Source: Paenibacillus elgii NBRC 100335
GTDB taxonomy: Bacteria; Bacillota; Bacilli; Paenibacillales; NBRC-103111
DNA length: 53,917 nucleotides
NCBI RefSeq assembly: GCF_004000865.1
Contig: NZ_BIMB01000050.1
Span: 1-53,917 of the forward strand
Direction: 5' to 3'
The notes below the pieces were generated by a model. It was not told where the DNA came from. It did not search any database and worked only from the letters and a program-made list of their open reading frames with translations. Within the stretch, counting starts at the first letter, position 1; each line of letters starts with the position of its first letter. The position numbers and the translations under genes were made by a program. Positions 25,849 to 33,911 of the stretch are shown here, one piece after another.

Positions 25849-26514
25849 ATGAACACACCGGTGCAAGCGGTCATTTTCGATCTGGACGGCGTCATTACGG
25901 ATACGGCCGAATACCATTACGAGGCGTGGAAGGCGCTGGCCGAGGAGCTGGGCATCCCGTTTACGCGCGAATTCAACGAGGAGCTGAAAGGGATCTCCCG
26001 GATGGAATCGCTGGAAAAAATTCTCGTCCTTGGCGGCAAAGCTCACGATTTTACCGAGGAACAAAAAAACGCGCTTGCGGACAAAAAGAACGAGCATTAT
26101 TTGACCTTGATTCAAAATATTACTCCTGCGGACGTATTGCCGGGCATCAACGAATTTATTGCCGAGATTGAGGCCCAAGGGCTTAAGATCGGACTGGCGT
26201 CCGCCAGCAAAAACGCGCTTGCGGTTCTGGAGTCGCTCGGTCTCAAGGACAAGTTCCACGCGATTGTGGATGCGAAGACGGTGCAGCGCGGCAAGCCGGA
26301 CCCCGAAATCTTTCTAAAAGCCGCTCATTTGCTGGAAGTGGAGCCCGGCGCTTGCATTGGCGTCGAAGACGCGGCGGCGGGAGTCGAGGCGATTAAAGGA
26401 GCGGGCATGTTCGCGGTAGCGATTGGCGCGAAAGAGCTGTTCGCCCATGCCGATCTGGTGTACGAACGCACGGACGAGCTTTCCTTGGAAGCCATCTTGA
26501 CGCTGGTTCGCTAA
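25849..26514 (+). CDS. pgmB: Beta-phosphoglucomutase
   Basis: A 221-residue HAD-superfamily enzyme that turns beta-glucose 1-phosphate into glucose 6-phosphate. The aspartyl nucleophile motif F-D-L-D-G-V-I-T-D (residues 8-16), the cap domain, A-S-A-S-K-N (near 113) and G-V-E-D-A-A-A-G (near 168) are all present. I chose the ATG at 25849 with AGGGGAAG just upstream rather than an in-frame TTG at 25822. It follows the GH65 phosphorylase by 42 bases, and together they make a complete phosphorolytic route into glycolysis. Confidence 0.95.
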   Translation: MNTPVQAVIFDLDGVITDTAEYHYEAWKALAEELGIPFTREFNEELKGISRMESLEKILVLGGKAHDFTEEQKNALADKKNEHYLTLIQNITPADVLPGINEFIAEIEAQGLKIGLASASKNALAVLESLGLKDKFHAIVDAKTVQRGKPDPEIFLKAAHLLEVEPGACIGVEDAAAGVEAIKGAGMFAVAIGAKELFAHADLVYERTDELSLEAILTLVR

Positions 26515-26542
26515 ACGGATCATCCCAGAATAAAAGCAAAAT

Positions 26543-26590
26543 AAACCTCCGGAGCCGCTGTGAAGGTGGAGCCGGAGGTTTGTTCTTAAG
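26543..26590 (+). terminator. Terminator after pgmB
   Basis: A 10-bp perfect stem AAACCTCCGG/CCGGAGGTTT with a 19-base loop is followed by TGTTCTT. It separates the phosphorylase operon from the regulator gene. Confidence 0.75.
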
Positions 26591-26641
26591 CGACATTCGG
26601 GCGATTTGACGAAGGATGGCAAATCATTTACAATGAAACAG

Positions 26642-26661
26642 GTATGAAAACCTTTTCATAC
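26642..26661. promoter_or_regulatory. LacI-type operator O3, autoregulatory
   Basis: GTATGAAAACCTTTTCATAC has the same TGAAAA...TTTTCA arms as O1 and O2 but a central CC. It lies 31 bases before the LacI gene start, so the regulator likely controls its own synthesis. Confidence 0.8.
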
Positions 26662-26692
26662 TTATTCCCCTGAATCGGGAGAGTAGTATATT

Positions 26693-27712
26693 ATGGCTAC
26701 GATAAAAGATGTTGCAAAATTGGCGGGCGTGTCCATAAGCACCATTTCGCGGGTGCTGAATGCGCCGGACAAAGTATCGCAGGACAAAAGGGAACGGGTT
26801 CTCCGCGCGATCGAACAATTGAAATATCACCCTAATGCGTTGGCAAGAGGTCTGATCCATAAAAAGACGAAAACATTGGGGATTTTAATTCCTGATATTT
26901 CCAATTATTATTACGCCGAAATGTTCCGCGGCATGGAGGATGCGGCACAGGAATTCGGGCATAACATTATCATCTGCAACACCGATAAGGACAAGCAGCG
27001 GATGATCTCGGCGCTCCGGAGCATGAAGGAGAAGCAGATCGACGGCTTCGTGTTCACCAGCGAGCCGGTTTATCCCGATTATTACGAAATCTTTAATCAG
27101 CTCGGCTTGCCGGTCGTGCTGGCTTCCACACAAAGTCTGGAATACGCCATTCCTTCGGTCAAAATCGACGACGAGCAGGCCGGCTTCGATGCGGCGCAAT
27201 ATTTGATCGATTGCGGGCACCGGCGGATCGCCATGATTAGCGGGCCGCACCTCGACCCGATCGCCGGAATGTCCCGTCTTCAAGGCTTCATGCGGGCGAT
27301 GAGAACAAACGAGCTTGACTTCGATTCCGCCCGGTGCGTGGAGTTCGGGAACTACCGTTATGACGACGGCTATGCGGCGATGGAGAGACTGTGGGACAAA
27401 AATCCGGAGCTGACCGCCGTGTTCGCGGCAAGTGACGAGATGGCGCTGGGGGCGATTTATTTCCTTTATCGAAGCGGAGTCCGGGTGCCCGATGAGGTGT
27501 CCATCCTCGGGATGGACAATACGAGAATCGCCTGCATGTCGCTGCCGCGGTTGACCACCGTCGCCCAGCCGATTTACGAGATCGGCTACAAGGCCGTGCG
27601 AACGCTTCAGGAAGTGCTGGACGGAGCAGGTCCGGCCACACTTAGAACGTATCTTTCGCATCAAATCGCCACCCGCGACACGGTAAAAAATGTAAACGGC
27701 GAAATTTTCTAA
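26693..27712 (+). CDS. LacI-family regulator of the disaccharide phosphorylase operon
   Basis: A 339-residue LacI/GalR regulator. The helix-turn-helix with hinge occupies residues 2-60 (A-T-I-K-D-V-A-K-L-A-G-V-S-I-S-T-I-S-R-V-L-N), followed by a periplasmic-binding-protein-like sugar domain (G-I-L-I-P-D-I-S-N-Y-Y-Y-A near 62; C-G-H-R-R-I near 175; S-D-E-M-A-L-G near 245). Matching palindromes before the GH65 gene and before this gene identify its operators. It is most similar in outline to MalR-type maltose regulators. The ATG at 26693 has GGGAGAG upstream. Confidence 0.93.
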   Translation: MATIKDVAKLAGVSISTISRVLNAPDKVSQDKRERVLRAIEQLKYHPNALARGLIHKKTKTLGILIPDISNYYYAEMFRGMEDAAQEFGHNIIICNTDKDKQRMISALRSMKEKQIDGFVFTSEPVYPDYYEIFNQLGLPVVLASTQSLEYAIPSVKIDDEQAGFDAAQYLIDCGHRRIAMISGPHLDPIAGMSRLQGFMRAMRTNELDFDSARCVEFGNYRYDDGYAAMERLWDKNPELTAVFAASDEMALGAIYFLYRSGVRVPDEVSILGMDNTRIACMSLPRLTTVAQPIYEIGYKAVRTLQEVLDGAGPATLRTYLSHQIATRDTVKNVNGEIF

Positions 27713-27722
27713 AAAATTAATG

Positions 27723-27837
27723 TTGCAAATTCGGACGGTTGTGTTTTAATATCTTTTTATACAAGTGGATAAAACAGGGCAACGGTGCCATGGCTGCAGA
27801 AGTGTGTAATTTCGCTTCTGCTCCAAGGCATTTTTTT
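27723..27837 (+). promoter_or_regulatory. Leader with internal terminator (possible attenuator)
   Basis: An extended -10 promoter (TTGCAA at 27723-27728, 16 bases, TGTTTTAAT ending at 27750) is followed by a long hairpin: GCCATGG/CCAAGGC outside and GCAGAAG/CTTCTGC inside, then seven T at 27831-27837. The terminator lies between this promoter and the phosphatase gene, so it could attenuate that operon; it could also simply end the LacI transcript. No known riboswitch consensus was recognised. Confidence 0.5.
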
Positions 27838-27885
27838 GTTTCCGAAACGACTGGGATCAAAACTAGAAAGGGCGGGAGATAAAGT

Positions 27886-29241
27886 ATGAGGCTGGTCGAA
27901 CCTAAGAGAACGGAAAGACCATCGGGAAGCGTCAAAACAACCAAAGCGATCGTTTCGATATTAGCCGCCGCATTCGTAAGCTTGTCGGCAGGCTGCAGTC
28001 CATCGACCACAACGCAGCAGGAAGTCAAGACCCGAGCGGAACAACCTGCGCCGTCCCCTTCGCAACAACTGGCCCTACTGCACTGGGCTCCGGCCAATCA
28101 CAAAGCGATTCAAGCGTTAATCGACGACTACGGTATCGGCAGCAAAAGCTATAACAAGGACAAAAGGCCTTACGCCGTCTTTGATTGGGACAACACCTCC
28201 GCATTCAACGATGTCGAAGAAACCTTGTTGACGTACCAGCTTACGAACTTGCAGTTTAAAATGACGCCGGAACAATTTGTAAGCGCAATCAAAAAGAATA
28301 TCCCGAAGGATAATTTCAAGAAAGAATTCAATAATAAGGCTGGGAAGCCTGTCCAGATCGATCTCATTAGCGAAGATTTGGGCGCGGATTACAAGTATCT
28401 GTATGAAAACTACAAAGGGTTCAAGGGAACCAAATCTTTGGAGGAAATCAAAGCGACCCCGCAATATCAAGATTTTGTCGCCAAGGCCAGATATCTGTAC
28501 GAAGCGATCGGGGGAACCTTCAGCCCGGATGTCAGCTATCCTTGGGTAACGTACTTATTTTCCGGCATGACGGAGAAGGAAGTGCGTCAATTGGCGGGAG
28601 CCTCCATCGATTACAATCTGCAGGACGCCATCGGCGAGAAAACGTTGACCAGTCCGGGCGAATTGCCGGGTCAAGCGGGCGTTGTCGAAGTGAAGATTAA
28701 AACCGGCTTGCGGGCGTTCGCGGAGCAGCAAAATCTGTATAAAACGTTCATGGACAACGGAATCGACGTCTATATATGCTCCGCTTCCTTTGTCGATGTG
28801 GTTAAAGAATTTGCGTCGAACCCGAAATACGGCTATTCCCTCCCGGAGGATCACGTCCTGGCAATGGAGCTGGAACGGGATGCCGCTGGGGTCATCCAGC
28901 CGGAATATCGCAAGGGGTACGACCAGACGCAGGGCAAAGGAAAGACGAAGACGATCGAGCGTTTTCTGGTATCAAAATACGGGCACGGGCCGCTCTTCGT
29001 GGCCGGAGACAGCGACGGCGATACGGAGATGCTGACGGATTTTAAAGACATGAAGCTGGGATTGATCGTAAACCGCTTGAAGGGAGGGGAAATCGGGGAA
29101 TTGTCGAAAACGGCGGCTAACGGCATCGGCACAGGAAACGCCAAATATTTGCTGCAAGGAAGAGACGATAATACAGGAGCCTTCCGAAATACCGAAAAAA
29201 GCGTTAGTTTAGGATCGTCCGAAGAGAAATTGCTGAAATAG
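27886..29241 (+). CDS. HAD-superfamily lipoprotein phosphatase (phosphorylcholine-phosphatase-like)
   Basis: A 451-residue exported HAD phosphatase. A hydrophobic stretch (residues 20-36) ends at Cys37 in S-A-G-C, a near-lipobox, so it is probably a lipoprotein. The nucleophile motif is V-F-D-W-D-N-T-S (near 98) and motif IV is G-D-S-D-G-D-T-E-M-L (near 378). Large size, an asparagine after the second aspartate and export all resemble phosphorylcholine phosphatases. The next gene is an ethanolamine-type permease 34 bases on, so the pair may release an amino alcohol from its phosphate outside the cell and import it. The substrate is inference. Confidence 0.8.
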   Translation: MRLVEPKRTERPSGSVKTTKAIVSILAAAFVSLSAGCSPSTTTQQEVKTRAEQPAPSPSQQLALLHWAPANHKAIQALIDDYGIGSKSYNKDKRPYAVFDWDNTSAFNDVEETLLTYQLTNLQFKMTPEQFVSAIKKNIPKDNFKKEFNNKAGKPVQIDLISEDLGADYKYLYENYKGFKGTKSLEEIKATPQYQDFVAKARYLYEAIGGTFSPDVSYPWVTYLFSGMTEKEVRQLAGASIDYNLQDAIGEKTLTSPGELPGQAGVVEVKIKTGLRAFAEQQNLYKTFMDNGIDVYICSASFVDVVKEFASNPKYGYSLPEDHVLAMELERDAAGVIQPEYRKGYDQTQGKGKTKTIERFLVSKYGHGPLFVAGDSDGDTEMLTDFKDMKLGLIVNRLKGGEIGELSKTAANGIGTGNAKYLLQGRDDNTGAFRNTEKSVSLGSSEEKLLK

Positions 29242-29275
29242 TCCTCATAGCCCACATGAAGGAGAGAACTGACGT

Positions 29276-30628
29276 ATGGAAAATCATGAATTGAAGAAGA
29301 CGTTAAAGCCGATTCATCTTTGGGCAATTGCGGTCGGGATGGTCATCTCCGGTCAATATTTCGGGTGGAACTACGGGTTTGAGCAGGGCGGAATTATGGG
29401 TCTTGCGATCGCTTCGTTGCTCGTCATCGTATTTTTTACCTGTTTCATATTCAGCTATTCCGAGCTGTCCACGTCCATTCCGAATGCTGGCGGGCCTTCG
29501 GCTTACGCGGCAAGAGCGATGGGGCCGTTCGGCGGCTTTATTGCCGGAATCGCGTGTCTGTTGGAATTTGTGTTTGCACCGCCGGCTATTGCGGTTTCGA
29601 CCGGGGCGTACGTGCATTTCCTGATTCCGGCGGTTGAACCGGTCTATGTGACCATCGGCGTGTTCGTATTTTTTATTCTGATCAACCTGGTGGGGATGAA
29701 GGGTGCCGCGCTGATCGAGCTTGGCGCGACGATCGCCGCGTTGATCGGGCTTGCGATTTTTTACGCAGCGGGGCTGCCGCATGTGAAGATTGAGAATTTG
29801 GTGAACGAGAATGCGTTTATCGGGGGAAGCGGCGGCGTCATGGCGGCCATTCCGTTTGCGATCTGGTTCTTCCTCGCGATTGAAGGCGGGGCGATGGCGG
29901 CTGAAGAAGTCAAGAATCCGAAGCGGGACATTCCGCGCGGCTTTATCTCCGGCATTTTGACGCTGACTACAGCTACGCTATTGACGCTGTTCGTAACGGC
30001 CGGTCTTGGAGGAGGCATCGGAAAACCGGCAGATTATCCGCTTCCTCAGGCGCTTGGAAGCGTTTACGGCGAAGGCAGCTGGCTGGCCATGAGCGTGGCG
30101 ATTATCGGTTTGTTCGGCCTGATTGCCAGCCTGCACGGCATTATTATCGGCTATTCCCGGCAGACGTACGCGTTGGCCCGCGCCGGCTATTTCCCGCAGT
30201 TTCTGGCTAAACTCAATTCCAAAAGCGTACCGGTATGGGGGCTCATCGTCCCGGGGGCGATCGGCGTCATTTGCGCCGGCTCCGCCGATTTTGCCAATGC
30301 CTTGATCCTGCTTGCGGTATTCGGAGCGGTCGTCATGTACTGTCTCAGCATGATTTCCTTGTTCATTCTGCGCGTGAAGGAACCGAATATGGAGCGGCCT
30401 TTTAAAGTGGCCTTCCCTGTTATTCCGGCCATCGCGCTGATTCTGGGGCTGGTGTTCCTTTATTGCGTGATCCGCTACAGTCTCATGACGACCTCGCTTC
30501 CGCTGTTCGGCATGAATGTTCCGCTCTGGGGCGTCGTAGTTGTCATTTTCGCAGTAGCCGTGCTTTATTACCTGGTTCGCGTAAAGCCAGCCGACGCTCC
30601 CGCGGGGGAAAGCACCGTACTGGATTAG
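29276..30628 (+). CDS. APC-family permease, ethanolamine type
   Basis: A 450-residue, 12-helix permease of the amino acid-polyamine-organocation superfamily. The opening H-L-W-A-I-A-V-G-M-V-I-S-G-Q-Y-F-G-W-N-Y-G (residues 14-35) and P-N-A-G-G-P-S-A-Y-A (near 67) match ethanolamine permeases; I-E-G-G-A-M-A-A-E-E is near 203. GAAGGAG precedes the ATG. It probably shares an operon with the exported phosphatase before it. No ethanolamine ammonia-lyase genes are in view. Confidence 0.85.
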   Translation: MENHELKKTLKPIHLWAIAVGMVISGQYFGWNYGFEQGGIMGLAIASLLVIVFFTCFIFSYSELSTSIPNAGGPSAYAARAMGPFGGFIAGIACLLEFVFAPPAIAVSTGAYVHFLIPAVEPVYVTIGVFVFFILINLVGMKGAALIELGATIAALIGLAIFYAAGLPHVKIENLVNENAFIGGSGGVMAAIPFAIWFFLAIEGGAMAAEEVKNPKRDIPRGFISGILTLTTATLLTLFVTAGLGGGIGKPADYPLPQALGSVYGEGSWLAMSVAIIGLFGLIASLHGIIIGYSRQTYALARAGYFPQFLAKLNSKSVPVWGLIVPGAIGVICAGSADFANALILLAVFGAVVMYCLSMISLFILRVKEPNMERPFKVAFPVIPAIALILGLVFLYCVIRYSLMTTSLPLFGMNVPLWGVVVVIFAVAVLYYLVRVKPADAPAGESTVLD

Positions 30629-30691
30629 AACTCGTGCAGCCGGCGGTTTCGGCCGGGCGGCAGCGTCACCGCAATGAGCTGCCGCTTCGGT

Positions 30692-31273
30692 TCAATCGGC
30701 GGGGCGTTTGCGCAGCATATGACGAAGCAGCTGCTTCAAGTCTTGATCGCTTTGCTCCGTCTTCGGATAATCGAGCTCGTAGGAAAAAATCATTTTGACC
30801 AACATAAACGCGGTAAGCGGCAGCGGCACCTGGGCATAGTGCCCTTGCTGCTGCCCTTCCCGGATCAAGCTGCCGATCAATTGAACGGCGGCTTCTTCGG
30901 ATTGGACGAAGCACTTTTCAATCTCCGCAAGCCGAAATTCTTTGTATTCCTCGAACAAGGTGGAAACGAAAGGGTCCTGATGCACCTCCGCGCTTAAATA
31001 GCCAAGAATGCTGCGCAGACGCACCAAAACATCGCTCTCCTGTTGAAGCTCGGCGAAAGCCTTGGACCGCATCTGGTTGACATGCCGCATGTAGCAATCC
31101 ATCAGAATTTGGGTCTTATCCTCGTAATAGTAATAGATTGTTCCTTTACCGATCCCCGCCTTCTCCGCAATCTTGCTCAGCGTTGTCCGCCGGACCCCCG
31201 AATGGAGGAACAGCTCAGTTGCCGCTTCGATGATTTTTTGTTTTTTGTCCGGTTGTTTCATTGACCCGTCCAT
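30692..31273 (-). CDS. TetR/AcrR family regulator
   Basis: A 193-residue regulator with an N-terminal helix-turn-helix (T-T-L-S-K-I-A-E-K-A-G-I-G-K-G-T-I-Y-Y-Y-Y, about residues 30-50) and a helical ligand domain. ATG at 31261 is a possible alternative start (M-K-Q-P-D-K-K-Q). It is divergent from the asparagine synthetase gene, with an intergenic region rich in GGTCGA repeats, and convergent with the permease gene. Confidence 0.85.
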   Translation of the reverse strand: MDGSMKQPDKKQKIIEAATELFLHSGVRRTTLSKIAEKAGIGKGTIYYYYEDKTQILMDCYMRHVNQMRSKAFAELQQESDVLVRLRSILGYLSAEVHQDPFVSTLFEEYKEFRLAEIEKCFVQSEEAAVQLIGSLIREGQQQGHYAQVPLPLTAFMLVKMIFSYELDYPKTEQSDQDLKQLLRHMLRKRPAD

Positions 31274-31365
31274 GCCCCCATTGTATATAATCTGCTATCT
31301 ATTATTCATTAACCTGATTAAATAGTCAATATTTGCCAAAATTGTTGGAATGTCTTATTATTAAA

Positions 31366-31436
31366 TTATGACCAATGGATAAATTTGGTCGATTTTTTCA
31401 CTCAAATTTCGACCGTTTTATGCATTTGGTCGAATT
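31366..31436. repeat. Repeated TTTGGTCGA elements before asnB
   Basis: TTTGGTCGA occurs at about 31383-31391 and 31424-31432, the inverse TTTCGACC near 31407-31414, and a further inverted half GACCAA near 31369. Three to four half-sites within 65 bases between divergent genes look like a multi-site operator region. Confidence 0.6.
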
Positions 31437-31510
31437 TAAGGCGGTGTGATGTTAACTCTAGAGCCGAAAGGCGCAACAAACTAAACGATGAGGAAAGAAG
31501 GTAGAAAATC

Positions 31511-33343
31511 ATGTGCGGAATTGCAGGATGGGTGGATTGGTCCAAGGACCTTTCCGAGGAACGGTCGGTGTTAACGGAAATGACGAGGTCCATTGCGCAT
31601 CGCGGGCCGGATGCCGAAGGCTTCTGGTTGTCGGAACGGGCTGCTTTCGGGCACCGCCGCCTGATCGTGATCGATCCCGAAGGCGGGAAGCAGCCGATGC
31701 TTTATCGGGATGGCGAGCAGACCATCGCCTTGACTTACAACGGCGAGCTGTACAATTACCGGGAGCTGAGAAAGGAACTGGAAGGAAAAGGCCACCGGTT
31801 TGAAACGAATTCCGATACGGAGGTGCTTCTGCATTCGTATGTCGAGTGGAAGGAAGATTGCGTAAAGCATTTTAACGGCATTTACGCGTTTGGCATCTGG
31901 GATGAGCAGCGCGGGCAGCTGATGCTCGGCCGGGATCACCTTGGGGTAAAACCGCTGTTTTTTGCCAGAAGAGGAAGCGCCATTATTTTCGGGTCGGAAA
32001 TCAAGGTGCTGCTGGCGCATCCGCTGGTGGAGCCCGTCGTCGATCGTGAAGGGCTGGCGGATCTTTTTGGCATGGGGGCAATGCGGACACCCGGACAAGG
32101 GGTGTTCAAGGATGTCGAGGAGGTCAAAGGAGGCCATTACGTGACGTTTACGGCCGAAGGCAGCGACAATATCTGCTACTGGAAGCTGGTAAGCCGCAAG
32201 CATACGGACGATACCGAGACTACGGTCCGGACGATCCGCTCGCTGCTCGAAGATACGGTGAAGCGGCAGCTCATCTCGGATAAGCCGGTCGTCTGCATGC
32301 TGTCCGGCGGGCTCGACTCCAGCGGATTGACGGCGCTCGCCGGCCAAAATTTCCATGAACAGGGGAAGAAGCTCCACACGTATTCGATCGATTTTGTAAA
32401 CAACGACCGCGATTTCGAAGAGGATTTTATGCGGCGCGACAAAGACGAGCCTTGGGTCAGGCGGGTATCCGAGCATGTCGGCACGGAGCATCATTCCGTC
32501 GTCTTTGGGCCGGAGAAGCTGATCGAGCATTTGCTTGAGCCGATGCGGGCCCGCGACCTTCCGAGCGTAGGCGAGATTGAAACCTCGCTTTATTTGCTGT
32601 TTACGGAAATGAAGAAGGATGCGACGGTGGCGCTGTCCGGCGAGTCCGCAGACGAAGTGTTTTCCGGGTACCCGTTCTTTTATCAAGAGCAGTTTTTGAA
32701 TGCCGACGTGTTTCCGTGGCTGCTGAACTTCGGCTATGCCTCGGACGTGCTCAAAGCGGATATTCAGGACATGCTTCAGCTCGAAGCGTACCGCAAGCGG
32801 CGTTTCCAGGAAGCCGTCGGCGAGATTCCGTTCCTCGAAGGCGAAGAGGAGCTTGAGCGGAAGCAGCGGCAAATCTCGTACCTGTTCATCATGCGCTTCC
32901 TGCCTTATATGCTGGACCGCAAAGACCGGGCCAGCATGATGACGGGCTTCGAAGTGCGCGTGCCGTTCTGCGACTACCGGCTCGTGGAATACTTGTGGAA
33001 CGTACCGTTCAAGCTGAAAAGCATCGATCATATCGAAAAAGGTATCCTGCGCCGTGCCTTCGAAGGCGTTCTTCCGGATGACGTCCGGAATCGCCGGAAG
33101 AGCGCTTACCCGAGCACGAAGGACAAAGCTTACTTCGATCTGATCAGCCGGTGGATGCTTGACATTCTCGACGACCCGAACGCTCCGATTCATGCGTTGA
33201 TCGATACCGGGAAGGTGAGGCTTATCGCGGAAGGCAAAAGCACCGTAGAGAGCGGAACCGACGCCCGCGCGATTCTGGATTACCTGGTGCAGGTGAATTG
33301 CTGGCTTAAGGAATATGGCGTCAAGCTGGAGCTTGGGGCGTAG
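31511..33343 (+). CDS. asnB: Asparagine synthetase (glutamine-hydrolysing)
   Basis: A 610-residue class II asparagine synthetase, which makes asparagine from aspartate, ATP and glutamine. The glutaminase domain begins with catalytic Cys2 (M-C-G-I-A-G-W) and has H-R-G-P-D (near 31) and Y-N-G-E-L-Y-N-Y (near 77). The synthetase domain has the ATP loop L-S-G-G-L-D-S-S (near 264) and the S-G-E-S-A-D-E-V-F-S-G-Y segment (near 375). Length and insertions resemble AsnO/YisO of Bacillus subtilis, which acts in sporulation. It stands alone; the GGTCGA repeats upstream may regulate it. Confidence 0.95.
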   Translation: MCGIAGWVDWSKDLSEERSVLTEMTRSIAHRGPDAEGFWLSERAAFGHRRLIVIDPEGGKQPMLYRDGEQTIALTYNGELYNYRELRKELEGKGHRFETNSDTEVLLHSYVEWKEDCVKHFNGIYAFGIWDEQRGQLMLGRDHLGVKPLFFARRGSAIIFGSEIKVLLAHPLVEPVVDREGLADLFGMGAMRTPGQGVFKDVEEVKGGHYVTFTAEGSDNICYWKLVSRKHTDDTETTVRTIRSLLEDTVKRQLISDKPVVCMLSGGLDSSGLTALAGQNFHEQGKKLHTYSIDFVNNDRDFEEDFMRRDKDEPWVRRVSEHVGTEHHSVVFGPEKLIEHLLEPMRARDLPSVGEIETSLYLLFTEMKKDATVALSGESADEVFSGYPFFYQEQFLNADVFPWLLNFGYASDVLKADIQDMLQLEAYRKRRFQEAVGEIPFLEGEEELERKQRQISYLFIMRFLPYMLDRKDRASMMTGFEVRVPFCDYRLVEYLWNVPFKLKSIDHIEKGILRRAFEGVLPDDVRNRRKSAYPSTKDKAYFDLISRWMLDILDDPNAPIHALIDTGKVRLIAEGKSTVESGTDARAILDYLVQVNCWLKEYGVKLELGA

Positions 33344-33429
33344 ACCGCGGGAGGCCGTGCATACGATTCCGGCCGGACTGGATATTCTATACATGCTAAG
33401 GCAAAACGACCGACAAGCGAGGGAACCTG

Positions 33430-33591
33430 ATGGCGGAACTCAAAGCCTCCGACAAAGAAAAGCAGCCACAAGGAAGCGAAAAGGAGTCATTTAGCGAAAT
33501 GAACGAATTCGAGCATAACCGGAATCCGGTCGCCTCCGCGCAGAAGCAAATGGCATCGCAGGAAACGGCCGGCGTCCTGGAGCAGGAATAG
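33430..33591 (+). CDS. Small charged hypothetical protein
   Basis: A 53-residue ORF, rich in Glu, Lys, Gln and Ser (begins M-A-E-L-K-A-S-D-K-E-K-Q), with GCGAGGG about 7 bases before the ATG. The composition recalls small spore-associated or intrinsically disordered proteins of Bacillales, but no family is recognised. It lies 86 bases after asnB. Confidence 0.45.
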   Translation: MAELKASDKEKQPQGSEKESFSEMNEFEHNRNPVASAQKQMASQETAGVLEQE

Positions 33592-33654
33592 CCCGGTTCA
33601 GGCAGAGGAATGGAGCAGCAGGCGTGCAGTCCGCGTTTCGGCGCAGGCTGCGCG

Positions 33655-33813
33655 TCAAGCTCCGGTCCTGCGCTCCGGCGCGTCCGGTTCCTTTTCGGAA
33701 TCCCCCTCATTCTTCGTACAACGTCCCATGCCCTCTAGCTTTGACCTCATTCGATTCTCTCTCATTTCGATTCCACGATACTCCAGCACGATACTCCGTT
33801 TCATCATGTTCAC
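33655..33813 (-). CDS. Small hypothetical protein with good ribosome binding site
   Basis: A 52-residue ORF starting at GTG (33813) with GGAGG five bases upstream; an ATG two codons on is an alternative. It is basic then acidic (M-K-R-S-I-V-L-E-Y-R-G-I-E-M-R-E-N-R). It is divergent from the UvrA2 gene. No family is recognised and it may be spurious. Confidence 0.3.
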   Translation of the reverse strand: MNMMKRSIVLEYRGIEMRENRMRSKLEGMGRCTKNEGDSEKEPDAPERRTGA

Positions 33814-33911
33814 AAAGTCCTCCAATATGACAGTAGATGTCATGTGCGGCACGTATACTTGATCTAGGAAGGTGCGGTACCTAAGACAGACGGAAACGAG
33901 GAGGATACAGG

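Noticed and set aside
31571..33394. Minus-strand ORF of 607 codons opposite asnB
   Set aside because: Antisense shadow; asnB has all catalytic motifs and a proper ribosome binding site.
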